From NCBI RefSeq assembly GCF_032405125.1, contig NC_091080.1, forward strand, positions 17,923,501-17,987,500: a stretch of DNA of 64,000 bases. The letters run 5' to 3'. The translations under genes were made by a program, and so were the position numbers. This document shows, piece by piece, positions 35,866 through 47,629 of the stretch; positions within the stretch are counted from its first letter, which is position 1; each line of letters begins with the position of its first letter. Origin of the DNA: Capricornis sumatraensis. Its lineage: Eukaryota > Chordata > Mammalia > Artiodactyla > Bovidae. The notes below the pieces were generated by a model. It was not told the origin of the DNA and searched no databases. It saw only the letters and a program-made list of their open reading frames with translations.

Positions 35866-36130
35866 AGGCAATATAAAACAGTGACAAAGAGGCAGATTTG
35901 GAATCAGAAAGCCTATGTTTGAAGTTAGAGGCTTTCTTTTAATTAGGAAATAAATTCATGTAAGCTACCTCTTCCAGCCTCAGAGTCTTCATCTGATAAA
36001 CGGGATATTACTATCTTGTTCACCATAAATGAATGTTAAGTAAAATATATTTCATAAGGTAAATAGAACAATGCTATTTATCAATGCTATTAACAATGCT
36101 ATTCACCAGCACAATGCTTGATGAAAATTT
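35866..36130 (+). mobile_element. MIR SINE relic
   Basis: In order: caaagaggcagatttggaat, agaaagcctatgtttga, taagctacctcttccagcct, cagagtcttcatctgataaa and cgggatattactatcttgtt, then cacaatgcttgatg. This matches the MIR tRNA part, core and 3' region at old divergence. Confidence 0.65.
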
Positions 36131-36295
36131 AATGGTATTTTTAATAGAAGAGTATGAATAAATAATCACTCAAGTGGCAATCAGTAAGCCTAGGTTTATG
36201 CCAATTACAACACTGATTCAATGTCTTGGCTTTTTTACTTACCTCCAAATTTTTTGTTTTCATTATCTGTTAGCTCTGAGAGAAGAAGAGTTGGA

Positions 36296-36480
36296 TAAGC
36301 ACATTCATTCATATATTCTTTCATCCTTTCATTCATTCATTCTTTTACTGAGCACTTCCTATGAGCTAAGCACAGAGTACAATGGATGCAAAGATGAGTA
36401 AGTCAGTCCCTCTCAACCAGATATTTACTGTCTAGTGGGGGAGGCAGAGAACCAAACTGAGCAAGTACCATGTAGTAGGG
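36296..36480 (-). mobile_element. L2 LINE 3' end relic
   Basis: Antisense L2-like 3' end: ATTC repeats (36336-36351), ctgagcacttcctatgagct, aagcacagagtacaatggat and a gtctagtgggggaggcagag block. The TGAA-type tail, here seen as ATTC on the plus strand, is typical of L2. Confidence 0.6.
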
Positions 36481-36780
36481 GTCACCACTTTAAAAGAGTA
36501 CAGCTGAACACAGAGAGGAGACAAATTAAACCTGCCAGGAAACATCAGAACTGGTTAAACCTGTAAATATTATGTACACTCCATCTTGAAAAGTAATATT
36601 TTTAATTTAATCTAAGAAAGAGTTGAACTACTTCTCAGAAGGAAGAACAGATGCAAAATTAAGGGTGAAAAAGTGACACATTTGAATTAGAAGGGCAAAA
36701 GATAGTGAACTCAGTGACACAGTTGGGGAAGCGGGCAAATTCAGTGTAGTTTTGAGGTTTTATGTCTTACTACTACTTGT
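36481..36780. other. Unassigned DNA
   Basis: 300 bases between the L2 relic and the Bov-tA piece. No gene or clear repeat is seen. Confidence 0.3.
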
Positions 36781-37285
36781 TTCTGGAGAAGGGAAAGGCA
36801 ACTCACTGCAATATTCTTGCCTGGAGAATTCCATGGAGAGAAGAGCCTGGTGGGCTACTGTCCATAGGATCACAAAGAATTGGACACTACTGAGTGACAA
36901 ACTTTGAACTGTGGTGTTGGAGAAGACTCTTGAGAGTCCCTTGGACTGCAAGGAGATCCAACCAGTCCATTCTGAAGGAGATCAGCCCTGGGATTTCTTT
37001 TTAGAAGGAATGATGCTAAAGCTGAAGCTCCAGTACTTTGGCCACCTCATGTGAAGAGTTGACTCATTGGAAAAGACTCTGATGCTGGGAGGGATTGGGG
37101 GCAGGAGGAGAAGGGGATGATAGAGGATGAGATGGCTGGATGGCATCACTTACTCGATGGACGTGAGTCTGAGTGAACTCCGGGAGTTGGTGATGGACAG
37201 GGAGGCCTGGCGTGCTGCGATTCATGGGGTCGCAAAGAGTTGGACACGACTGAGCGACTGAACTGAACTGAACCGAGTGACAAAC
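36781..37285 (+). mobile_element. Bov-tA SINE 3' half, split by BovB
   Basis: Bov-A body without a tRNA head: tctggagaagggaaaggcaa to ggacactactgagtgacaaac at 36902. A BovB follows, and the last SINE bases are duplicated at 37275-37285. It is 5'-truncated. Confidence 0.85.
36903..37274 (+). mobile_element. BovB 3' end, young type, inside a SINE
   Basis: 372 bases from tttgaactgtggtgttggag to the tgaactgaactgaacc tail. An exact 11-bp TSD gagtgacaaac lies at 36892-36902 and 37275-37285. It is well preserved and has the signature gggagggattgggggcagg. Confidence 0.95.
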
Positions 37286-38518
37286 ACACTGGGGTTCTTA
37301 TTTAAGGAGGCAATGTGCAAAGCTTTATCACAATTTCTGGATATGAGCTTCAAACTGAAGTTCGTATAACTTAGCAAAGCCCTGCATGAAATGTTTGGAT
37401 GTGAAATATATCACAGCTAAATTCTGGGTGTGAGACTTCAAACAGGAAGGGATTATAGAAGGTAACGTTCTCAACTGTGTAAATCTTTTAGAAATACTCC
37501 AAGGCTTGAACAAATGTTGAGTCAATACAGGAAAATGGACATTTGCAAAGTGTTTCAAAGAGAAACAGTAGTAAGAAAGACAGGCGCAATTACGGAGGCT
37601 AAATTATCTCAAAATCCACTGGACAGGTGAACGACATGAGACATCCAGGTCACACCATAGACCTGGAAGACAGACTGTAAAAAAGAGGTTCACCTTTTAA
37701 GTGATGACATGTTTATGGAGTGTAAACATCAAGAAAAATGGTAAACACACAGATCTGCTTTTTAAAATTAACTCTGAAATTTCTCTTAGACCACAGACCT
37801 TTATCTTTTCCCCCAAAACAGATAACTCAAACCTAAAGTAGTTTACTTTATCTCAAAAAAGTACTATATTTAAAATAAGAGCTAGGTAGGTAAAACATTT
37901 GTATTATTAAGCTCCCCATTCTACTAGAAATGCATGAGGGTTGACTTTGTAAATCTGTTCTGATAAGCTCTTGTTTAAAATGTAGACTGTCACTTTTTCT
38001 TTATTCACTTCATCATCTACAAATCAAAATCAAGACAGATTCTGCCCATTTTCTGAGATCCCAGTTACCACTCATTCCTTTATTCAAAGGGAACATAATT
38101 GTGATACTTAGCTATCTTTGGTATTATCATACAGGAGGGAAGGTGAATTATTAGAATGATCATTAGATGGATCATTAGAAGGATCATTAGATGATCCTTA
38201 GAAAGGATGAAAGTTTATAATACACATCTCTTATGACATTCTGAGAATCCCAATACATCAGAACTGGGTGTTTTTGAACCTTAGAGAAAGGATGTTGTGC
38301 TTTTGATATGTAAAAGAGTCTCTTCTTTGAAGCGTGTGATGATTACTGCAGCCTCATGCTGACTAAACAACTCACTGGAAAAGCACAATATCCCACATTT
38401 TAAATTCCATGTGTCATTGATAACAATCATACACTAGGTTTCAGGTAAATGAAGGCTATTGTTCAACATAGAAATACTATTCCTTATCTTCTTCTTTCTC
38501 TAATACTATACTAATAAT
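37286..38518. other. Unassigned DNA
   Basis: 1.2 kb without a recognisable gene. It contains a small tandem repeat (next entry). Confidence 0.35.
38149..38209. repeat. Short tandem repeat, about 12-13 bp unit
   Basis: Four imperfect copies of a unit like GATCATTAGATG. Confidence 0.75.
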
Positions 38519-38767
38519 GCTGCTGCTGCTGAGTCGCGTCAGTCGTGTCCAACTCTGTGCGACCCCATAGACGGCAGCCCACCAGGCTCCCCCGTCCCTG
38601 GGATTCTCCAGGCAAGAACACTGGAGTGGGTTGCCATTTCCTTCTCCAATGCATGAAAGTGAAAAGTGAAGTCGCTCAGTCGTGTTCAACTCTTAGCGAC
38701 CCCATGGACTGCAGCCCACCAGGCTCCTCCGCCCATGGGATTTTCCAGGCAAGAGTACTGGAGTGGG
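38519..38767 (-). mobile_element. Bov-A2 SINE
   Basis: Antisense Bov-A2: GCT-repeat tail on the left, two Bov-A units joined by caatgcatgaaagtgaaaag. It ends in a gtactggagtggg block, so the outer part of the 5' unit is truncated. Confidence 0.93.
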
Positions 38768-39484
38768 ATAATACCTCCCAATGAAATCATGTGTATTTTT
38801 ATCTTGGTCCTTATCACTAAATAAATTAAAAATTACCTGTAATTTATTATTTTACATGACTTTTCCTTTTAAAAACCCTAAGCAATAAGTTTTATTAAAA
38901 ATAATATTTTTATTAAAAATACATAAACTTTATGTATTTAAAAATAAATAAAATTTGTTGATATTCTCCTCTGCCTGCAATACCAAATTCCTGGGAAAGA
39001 GATGTGTGTCATAGAATGCCTTGCTAGAATTAGTCCTATGGGAACAGCCTATTACTGATACTTTAGGAATGTAACCAAACATACTATTAATATTATCAAT
39101 ATTGGGAGAAAGTTTGGGGTCAGAAGAGCAGCGAACCTAAACAAAACCTCCGCACACACATGTGCACATATGCTTACATATATTTTTGCAACTATGAATC
39201 ATCTTCCTATAGCATTTTATATAGTAGCCCAATCTCTAATTCAGTTTGGGGTCATATTGTACTTTGACTTAGTTTTTTTTTTTTTTTTTTTAATTATTTA
39301 CCTTGAATCAAATAACGTCTATTTTTACTCACCATAGCATCAGTTCTTATGCGCTTTTCCTTCCTTTCAATTATTACTCACGATCCTCCTGTGTTACAAG
39401 ATAAGTCCAGCTGAGTTTTCCATGTGTTGCTAGATTCCATTTCTTGTCCCTTATCCAAGGATATAAAGAAAGCACATTAACAAT
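38768..39484. other. Unassigned AT-rich DNA
   Basis: No gene is seen. A T-run lies at 39272-39291. The region 38870-38950 is almost pure A/T. Confidence 0.35.
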
Positions 39485-40022
39485 TTTTATTATAAATTTA
39501 TTTATTTTAATTATAGGTTAATTACTTTACAATATTATATTGGTTTTGCCATACATCAACATGAATCTCCCCATCCTGAACCCCCCTCCCTCCTCCCTCC
39601 CCGTACCATCCCTCTGGGTCAACCCAGTGCACCAGTCCCAAGCGTCCTGTATCATGCATCGAACCCGGACTGCGATTTGTTTAATATATGATATTATACA
39701 CGTTTCAATGTCATTCTTCCAAATCATCCCACCCCCTCCCTCTCCCACAGAGTCCAAAAGACTGTTCTATACATCTGTGTTTCTTTTGCTGTTTTGCATA
39801 CAGGGTTATCATTACCATCTTTCTTAATTCCATATATATGAGTTAGCATACTGTATTGGCGTTTTTCTTTCTGGCTTACTTCACTCTGTATAATTGGCTC
39901 CAGTTTCATCCACCTCATTAGAAGTGATTCAAATGCATTCTTTTTAATGGCTGAGTAATACTCCATTGTGTATATGTACCACAGCTTTCTTATCCATTCA
40001 TCTCTCTGTTTCACTGTTGATT
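39485..40022 (-). mobile_element. L1 3' end with ORF2 C-terminus
   Basis: The antisense young L1 3' terminus starts with the T-rich tail and taggttaattactttacaat. The minus-strand frame at 39724-40014 reads the ORF2 C-terminal segment (MDEWIRKLWYIYTMEYYSAI-like, then KRQYSMLTHIYGIKKDG). The 3' UTR has a G-tract on the element's sense strand (39583-39602). It is 5'-truncated at about 40022. Confidence 0.92.
39583..39602 (-). other. G-tract in L1 3' UTR (possible G-quadruplex)
   Basis: The element's sense strand has repeated GGGAGG units. A similar tract occurs in the L1 fragment at 44119-44141. G-rich 3' UTR tracts are known in mammalian L1. Confidence 0.5.
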
Positions 40023-40560
40023 TTACCTATTTCATCCATCAGCATGAAAGCATACTGCTATGTTTGCGATATTTAAAGAGCCAGGAGACAACAGCAAAGG
40101 CAAACTTCTCTTGACATCTCTACCTTCTTCAACTTCTTCCCTGTTTTCCTATTTACAATCACAATAAACCTCAGAAGTATTTTTTAACTCACTTTTAAAA
40201 ATTTTTCTTCTCATTCTATTTGGACCTTTTGCAATGGTCTTCACAATACTAAACCCAGTGATCAAATGTCAGTTCTCTTCTTACTGAACTATCAGCAACA
40301 TTATTCTTTCTCAGAGACGTTCTTTAGTCTTCCTCCTAGATTTTGGGCTGCTTTGTTTTTTGTATTTTTTGATCAATTCCTATAGCCTGAGGCCTTTAAA
40401 TTTGAGATTATCCAGGCTGCAGTACTCAAAGATCTTTTTTCATCATGGTTGGCTTGATAATCTTTTCCTGTGTCATGCCTTAAATCACTAAGTGAAAAAT
40501 GAATATTTGTGCATTTTTATCCCCAGTGTAGATTTCTCTTAGGTGCTGATTCCACAGCAA
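40023..40560 (+). mobile_element. Possible L2 LINE coding relic
   Basis: Pyrimidine-rich blocks such as gtcagttctcttcttactga, actatcagcaacattatt and gtctttagtcttcctcctag loosely follow an L2 RT region. The similarity is weak. It could be another old repeat. Confidence 0.35.
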
Positions 40561-40957
40561 TCACAGAGTGAAAAAATACTACTTATGGTATAGATAAAAG
40601 GAGGACTAAAAATTAAACACTGGACATGATAAAAAGATTTGTGGTATTTTAGTGTACATGTGGATTTGAAATCTTGTTAAGAACAGATTCAACAGAAAAA
40701 AAAAAAGGAAGAAAAAATTGGAGGCAGAAAACACTGAGAAATATTTCAAGGATATTTTTCTTTCTTTCTTTCTTTTTTAGTTAAGAGGAGTAGAGACAAA
40801 GGGTAATACTTACATGAGGGGGCTTTATGTTGAGAAATATTTCAAGGTGACAGATCCATTGCATATGTAAAATTGCCATATATCTTGACTTAATTTGGAA
40901 AAGTTTATAGAATTTAGAGAATATCTGAGGTCAAATGTAGAAGATATAAGTATATAA
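40561..40957. other. Unassigned AT-rich DNA
   Basis: No gene. It holds two copies of tgagaaatatttcaagg (40735-40751 and 40831-40847); see findings. Confidence 0.4.
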
Positions 40958-40963
40958 GTGTGT

Positions 40964-41006
<43 letters not shown>
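40958..41006. repeat. TG microsatellite
   Basis: About 23 TG units with one interruption. It abuts the 3' end of an antisense Bov-tA. Confidence 0.97.
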
Positions 41007-41007
<1 letters not shown>

Positions 41008-41009
41008 AT

Positions 41010-41150
41010 GCACACATGCATGCTAAGTCACTTCAGTCACATCAGACTCTTTGCATCCTATGGACTGTAGCACACCAGGCTTCAGTGTCCAGAATACTGA
41101 AGTGGATGGCCATACCCTCCTCCAGGGGATCTTCCTAATCCAGAGAGATA
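41010..41150 (-). mobile_element. Bov-tA SINE, head-truncated
   Basis: Antisense Bov-A body (gcatgctaagtcacttcagt, ccctcctccaggggatcttc). It stops at about 41150, before most of the tRNA head, where it meets a plus-strand SINE. Confidence 0.85.
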
Positions 41151-41156
41151 TCAGGT

Positions 41157-41375
41157 TTCCCAGGATTCTCTAGTGGTAAAGAACCTGACTGCAAATACAG
41201 GAGTCATAAGAGATGTGAGTTTGACCCCTGGAAATATTTCAAGGACTGATGCTGAAGCTGAAGTGACAATCAAAGGCTACCCACTCCAGTATTCTGGCCT
41301 GGAGAATTCCATGGACTGAATGGGCCATGGGGTCACAAAGAGTTGGACACGACTGAACAACTTTCAGTTTCACTT
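41157..41375 (+). mobile_element. Bov-tA SINE with a foreign 40-bp block
   Basis: The head (tttcccaggattctctagtg, gtgagtttgacccctgg) and body (ctacccactccagtattctg to acacgactgaacaactttca) are Bov-tA. Between them, at about 41232-41271, the usual linker is replaced by a block that includes BovB-like ggactgatgctgaagctgaag. Confidence 0.82.
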
Positions 41376-41376
41376 T

Positions 41377-42770
41377 CTTAGCTCTCTTTGCTATTCTCTG
41401 GAAATCAGCACTCAGTTGTGTATAACTTTCCTTTTCTCCCTTGCTTTTCTCTTATCTCCTTTCCTCAGCTATTTGTAAAGCCTCCTCAGATAGCCACTCT
41501 GCCTTCTTGCATTTATTTTCTTTGAGATGGTTTTGGTCACTGCCTCCTGTACAGTGTTATGAATCTCTGTTTACAGTTTTTAAGCCACTCTGTCTACCAG
41601 ATCTAATCCTTTAAATCTATTCATCACTTTCACTATATAATCATAAAGTCTTTGATTTAGCTCATATCTGAATGACATAGGGATTTCCCCTAGCTTCTTC
41701 AATTCAAGCCTGAATTTTGAAATAAGGAGCTCATGATCTGACCCATTCAGCTCTAGGTCTTGTTTTTGCTGACTGTATAGAGCTTCTCCATTCTCAGCTA
41801 CAAATAAAATAATCAATTCAATATTAACCATCTGGTGTTGTCCATGTTTAGAGTTGTCTCTTATGCTGTTGGAAGAGGATGTTTGCTATGACAAGAGCGC
41901 TTTCTTGAGAAACCTCTGTTAGCCTTTGCCTTACTTGATCTTGTGCTTGCAAGGTCAAACTTGCTTTTATTCCAGGTATCTCTTGATTATCTGCTTTTGC
42001 ATTCCAACTCCCTATGATGAAAAGGACTTTTTGTTTTTTTTAGTGTTAATTCTGGAAGGGTTTGTGTAGATCTACATAGAACGTTTCAACTTCAGCTTCT
42101 CCAACCTTAGTGGTTGGGGCATAGGCTTGAATTGCTATGACATTGAATGGTTTTCTTTGGAAATGAACTACAGAGATCATTCTGTCACTGTTGAGATTAC
42201 ATCCAAATACTGCACTTCAGACTCGTTTTCTTTGAAGGTTACTCCATTTCATCTAATGGATTCTTGCCCACAGTAGTAGATATAGTGGTCATGTGAATTA
42301 AATTCACCCATTCCCATCCATTTTAGTTCACTGATTCCTAAGATGTCAATGTCCAGTCTTGTCATCTTCTGCTTGACCATGTTCAGTTTACCTTAATTCA
42401 TGGACCTAACATTCTAGGTTCTCATGCAATATTATTCTTTACAGCATTGGACTTTACTTTCACCACCAGACACATCCACAACTATCATTTCCATTTTGGC
42501 CCAGCCACTTCCTTCTTTCTGGGGCTAATAACAATTGCCCTGGTAGCGTATCAGACACCGTCAGACCTGGGGAACTTGTCTTCTGGTGTTATACTTTTTG
42601 GCTTTTTCATATTGTTCATGGGGTTCTCACAGCAATAAAACTGGAGTGGTTTGTCTTACCCTCCTAGAGTGGGCCACGTTTTGTCAGAACTCTTTGCTAT
42701 GACCCATTCATCTTGAGTGGCCATGCATGATATGGCACGGCTCATAGTTCACTGAGTTATGGAAGCCCCT
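41377..42770 (-). mobile_element. BovB 5' half (endonuclease region), lacking the 3' half
   Basis: Antisense BovB from the 5' UTR/start region (near 42770) through the apurinic-type endonuclease to just before the RT domain (near 41377). A short minus-strand frame at 41580-41831 reads AENGEALYSQQKQDLELNGS and KVMNRFKGLDLVDRVA. The rest is frameshifted. No RT half or tail is found next to it. This is unusual, because BovB copies are normally 5'-truncated. A Bov-tA abuts its broken end. Confidence 0.85.
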
Positions 42771-43555
42771 TCTCCACACTTCTTTAGATTTTTCCAAATC
42801 CTTTCTTTTATATATTTATTTTAAAGTTGTAATTATTATAAAATAGGAACATATGTATTTTTAGAAATAGAATGTAATGCAACAAATCATGAAGGACATG
42901 AAATTCAGACTTTATATGGATAATAAAGAAAAGAGTGTATATGAAATAATCCAATTAGCAGAGGCCACTTCTATCCTCTAACTGCCCTTATAGTTACAAT
43001 GACCAATTGTACAGTTTATCACATTTGAAAAATTACTTTCACATATATAATCTTAATTGATCTTCTAAATAATTTATTGAGTAGATTGCAATCTCTATTT
43101 TACAAATAACACTTTCAGGCTTCCTTTAGTCAAAAAGTTAGAATTTTTAGGATCAAATTCAATTATTTTAATCTTAGGGATATTTTTGCTAATATTACTG
43201 ATGATTAAACTTGGTCCTTATCTGGGTCAGAAAGTTTCAAAATTCTATTAATAAGAAGGTACCATGCTTTTCTTTATTTTTTCTTCCTTGGATTAGATGT
43301 TATATCTGATTCTGTGTTTCTAAAAATTCAAAAGTACTCATGAACGATTACAGAAAGTGTGGATTTCAAATAGGGTGAATACACATTAAAGGGAAAAATG
43401 ACACAGAGGTTTTGTTCTACAAAATAATCCAGAAATTTGTGCAAAGATAATCAAGATTTAATTTATCCTAAATTTTTTTCAAGATAAATGTCACATTTAG
43501 GAGATGAAACATAATTTTATTTTGAGCTAGTCATTAGAAATAATATTTAAACAGC
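42771..43555. other. Unassigned AT-rich DNA
   Basis: No gene is seen. It contains a possible MIR relic (next entry). Confidence 0.35.
43020..43160 (-). mobile_element. Possible MIR SINE relic
   Basis: The order catatataatcttaattgat, ttattgagtagattgcaatc and ctctattttacaaataacac matches the antisense MIR 3' region and core. It is weak. Confidence 0.5.
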
Positions 43556-44070
43556 AAACAAAACAAAAATACAAACCCAGTCTTCAGCAGACAGGATTAC
43601 CAACTCACTCAGCCTTGCCCATCAGAGGAAAAACAAGCAAACAATAAAAAAAAAAAAAAAAAAAAACAACTCAGCACAAACCTTACCCTATATGAAGGTT
43701 ACACAAATCACTGGACCAACCCTTGGCGGGGAAGAAACCAAAAGGAAGGAAAAATTCAAACTTGAAGCCTTGGAAAAGGAGAACTCAAAAACAATAAGTC
43801 AAAAACAACAACAATAAAAAAAAAAAGAAAGAAAAGGAAAAAATAAAAGGCAGAGAAATACTACACAAATAAAGGAACAAATTAGATAAACAAAAGTCTG
43901 AATAAATGAAGAGGAAATACGCAAACTTCCTGAAAAATTATTCAGAAAAATGATAGTAAAAATGATCAAAAACCTTGAAAACAAAATGAAGAAAATGCAA
44001 GAATCAATTAACAAATACATAGAATAAATAAAAAAATAAGCATAGACAATGCAATTACTGAAATTAATTT

Positions 44071-44266
44071 GATGCATGATACAGGGTGCTTGGGGCTGGT
44101 GCACCCAGAGGGATGGTACAGGGAGGGAGGAGGGAGGGAGGCTCAGGATGGGGAACACATGTATATCTGTGCCAGATTCATGTTGATGTATGGCAAAACC
44201 AATACAATATTGTAAAGTAATTAACCTCCAATTAATGTAAATTTATTAAAAAATAATTAAAAAAAC
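44071..44266 (+). mobile_element. L1 3' end inserted in L1 ORF1
   Basis: The fragment starts gatgcatgatacagggtgct, includes a G-tract, and ends gtaaagtaattaacctccaa plus an A-rich tail. ORF1 text continues on both sides (tgaaattaat and ccagaaggaatag). It belongs to the same young 3' type as 34011-34128 and 39485-40022. A 9-base deletion in the 3' UTR is visible relative to 39485-40022. Confidence 0.88.
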
Positions 44267-44426
44267 AAGCTCACCATATATATATTCCAGAAGGAATAGA
44301 TCCAGAATATCTGAAGCAGAAGAATGAATCAGTGAGGTGGAAGATAAAATGGTGGAAATAACTTCTGAAGAGCAGAGTAGTGTATAGAGAATGAAAATAA
44401 CTGAGAATAGTCTCAGAGACCTCTGG

Positions 44427-44690
44427 GACAATGTCAAATGAACTAACATTCAAGGTATAGGGATCCCAGAAGAAGAAAAGAAAATTAAAGGATATGAGAA
44501 AATTTTTAAAGAGATTATAGTTGAAAATTTCACCAACATGGAAAAGGAAGACCGTTAGGACAATATCAAATGCACCAACATTTGAATTATAGGAGTCCCA
44601 GAAGAAGAATAGAAAAGGAAAGGGTATGAGATAATTTTTGAAGAGATTATAGTTGAAAATTTCCCCAACAAGGAAAAGGAAATTGTCAAT
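44427..44690 (+). repeat. 132-bp tandem duplication in L1 ORF1
   Basis: Unit 1 starts gacaatgtcaaatg at 44427, and unit 2 starts gacaatatcaaatg at 44559. Both continue through (a/g)gg(a/g)atcccagaagaagaa-like text and agagattatagttgaaaatt to an aaaaggaa end. The shift of 132 bases equals 44 codons. The copies have diverged, and unit 2 is closer to ordinary L1. Confidence 0.9.
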
Positions 44691-47629
44691 CAAATCCAAG
44701 AGGCCCAAAGAGTCTCATACAGGATAAACCCAAGGAGAAACATGCCAGGACACATACTAATCAAACTAACAAAGACTAAACCCAAGGAAAGGATATTAAA
44801 GCATCAAGGAAGAAGCAACAAGTAGCATACAAGGGAAACCCTATACACTTAACAGCTGATCTTTTAGCAGACACTCTGCAGGCCACAAGGGAATGGCAGG
44901 ATATATTTAAAGTACTGAAATGGAAAAATGTACAGCCAAGATTACAGTACCCAGAAAGGATCTCATTCAAAACTGTTGAAGAAATAAAAAGCTTTTCAAA
45001 CAAGCAAAATTTAAGAGAATTCAGTACCATCAAACCAATTTTACAACAAATGATAAAGGCAATTATCTAGTCAAGAAATACAAGAGAAGAAAAAAAGATC
45101 CACAAAATCAACCCCAAACAATTAAGAAAATGGCAACAGAAAAATATATATCAATAATTACATCAAATGTAAATTAATAAAATGCTCCAACCACAGGATA
45201 AATACTGTCTGAATGGATACAAAAACAAGACCCGTATATATGTTGTCTACAAGAAACCTAATTCATACCCCAAAATACATATAGACTGAAAGTGAGAGGA
45301 TGGAACAATATATTCCATGCAAATCTGAAGGAAAAGAAAGCTAGAGTAGCAATCCTCATATCAGACAAAATAGACCTTAAAATAAAGAAGATTACAAGAG
45401 ATAAGAAAGGGCATTACATAATTATCTAGGGGTCAATCTAAGAGGAAGACATAGCAATTGTAAATATCTATGTACCCAAATAGGAGCACCTCAATACATA
45501 AGACAAACACTAACGGACATAAAAGAAGAAATTGACAGTAACACAAAAATAGTAACACCTCACTCAAACCAAAGGACAGACTGTCAAAGCAGAAAATGAA
45601 TAAGGAAACACAAGCCTTAAATGATACATTAAATGAGATGGAGCTCATTGATCTCTTTGGACATTCCATCCAAATGCAGAAGAATAACCTTCTTCTCAAA
45701 TGCACATGGAACATTCTCCAGGATAGACCACATCTTGAATCACAAATCAAACCTCAAGAATTTAAGAAAATTGAAATCATATCAAGCATCTTTTCTGACC
45801 ACAATGCTATGAGACTAGATATCAATTACAAGGAAAAAAAAACCTGTGAGAAACACAAACACATGGAGATAAAACATGTTTCTAAATAACTAACAGGTCA
45901 CTGAAAAAAATCAAATGGGAAATAAAAAATTTCTAGAAACACATGACAATGAAAACATGACAAATCAAAACCTGTGGGATGCAGCAAAAGTGGTTCTAAG
46001 AGGTAAGTTTATAGAAATGCAATCCTACCTCAAGAAACAAGAAAATCATTGAATAGACAATCTATTTTTACACCTAAAACAACTGGAAAAAGAAAAACAA
46101 ACAAAGAATCCCCAAAATTAGTAGAATAAAAGAAATAAAAAAGATCTGTTTATAAATAAATGAAAGAACAAACAGTAAAGATTAATAAAACTTAAAGTTG
46201 GTTTTTTGAGAAGATAAACACAATTGACAAATCTTTAGCCAGACTCAACAAGAAAAAAAGAGAAGAATCAAATCAACAAAATTAAAAATGAAAAAGGAGA
46301 GGTTGCAACAGACAAAGCAGAAATAAAAAGGATTATAAGAGACTATTATGAACAATTATATGGCAATAAAATAGATAACTGGAAGAAACGGACCGATTCT
46401 TACAAAAATTCAATCTTCCAAAACTGAACCAAGAAGAAATAGAAATTATGAACAACCCAATTACAAGCACTGAAATTGAAGCTGTGAATAAAACTCTCCC
46501 AAAACACCAAAGCCCAGGAGAATTCTATCAAACATTTAGAGAAAAGTTAATGCTTATGCTTCTAAAACTTTCAAAAAAATTGCAGAGGAAGGAACACTTC
46601 CAAATGCATTCTACAAGGCCACCTTGATATCAAAACCAGGCAAAGACAACACAAAAAGAGAAAATTACAGGCCAATATGATGAACATAGATTCAAAAATC
46701 CCCCCAAAAAATTTTAGCATACACAATTCAGTAACACATCAAAAAGCTCACACACCATGATCAAATTGGGTTTATTTCAGGGATTCAATAATTCTCTAAC
46801 ATGTGCACATCAATCAATGTAATAAACCATATCAACAAATTGAAAGATATAAATCATTTGATAATCTGAATAGATGCACAAAAAGCCTTTGACAAAATTC
46901 AGCACCCGTTTATGATTAAAACTCTTTAAAAAATGGGCATAGAAGGAACTACTTCAACATAATAAAGGCCATACATAATAAGCCTAAAACAAACATTACT
47001 CTCACTGGTGGAAAACTGAAAGCATTTCCCTAAGATAAGGAACAAGACAAGGGTGTCCACTTTCACCACCATTATTCAACATAGTTATGGAAGTCCTAGC
47101 TACAACAGTCAGAGAAGAAAAAGAAATAAAAGCAATCCAGATCAGAAAAGAAGTTCTCACTGTTTGCAGATGATATGATACTGTACATAGAAAACCCTAA
47201 AGATAGGGTCAGAGAATTACTAAAGCTAATCAGTGAATTTAGCAAAGTTGCAGGATACACAATCAATACACAGAGATTACTTGCATTTCTATATACTAAC
47301 AAAGAAAAATCAAAAAGAGAAAGTAAGGAATCAATCCCATTCACCGTTGCAACAAAAAGAATTAAATATCTAGGAATAAACTTACCTAAGGAGACAAAAG
47401 AACTGTACACAGAAAATTATTAAGACACTGATGAAAGAAATCAAAGACAACATAAAGAGATGGAGAAATATCCTATGTGCCTGGATAGGAGGAATCAACA
47501 TTGTGAAAATGACTATACTACCAAACACAATCTACAGATTCAATGTGATCCCTATCAAATTACGAATGTCTCTTTTCACAGAAGTAGAAGAAAAAATTTC
47601 GCAATTCATATGGAAACACAGATGACCAC

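Larger units (their letters stand above)
43680..45070 (+). pseudogene. L1 ORF1 pseudogene with internal duplication
   Basis: Segments in order: an N-terminal GGEETKRKEKF-like piece near 43730, a coiled coil (KNLENKMKKMQESINKYI, about 43965-44025), then ISEAEE near 44315. The RRM region follows (GVPEEE and IFEEIIVENF), and then the C-terminal domain (LTADLLADTLQATREWQD at about 44850-44900) to the stop at 45068-45070. The RRM start is duplicated (44427-44690). An L1 3' end sits in the coiled coil. Stops are present, so it is not functional. The start codon is uncertain. Confidence 0.8.

Noticed and set aside
38149..38209. CRISPR-like short spaced repeats
   Set aside because: The copies are imperfect and directly adjacent without unique spacers, in a mammalian genome. 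It is a simple tandem repeat.
42447..42638. Hydrophobic 63-codon plus-strand frame that looks like a membrane protein
   Set aside because: It is the antisense shadow of the BovB 5' region.
44271..44708. Minus-strand repetitive hydrophobic frame
   Set aside because: It is the reverse reading of the duplicated L1 ORF1 segment. The repeat is real; the protein is not.
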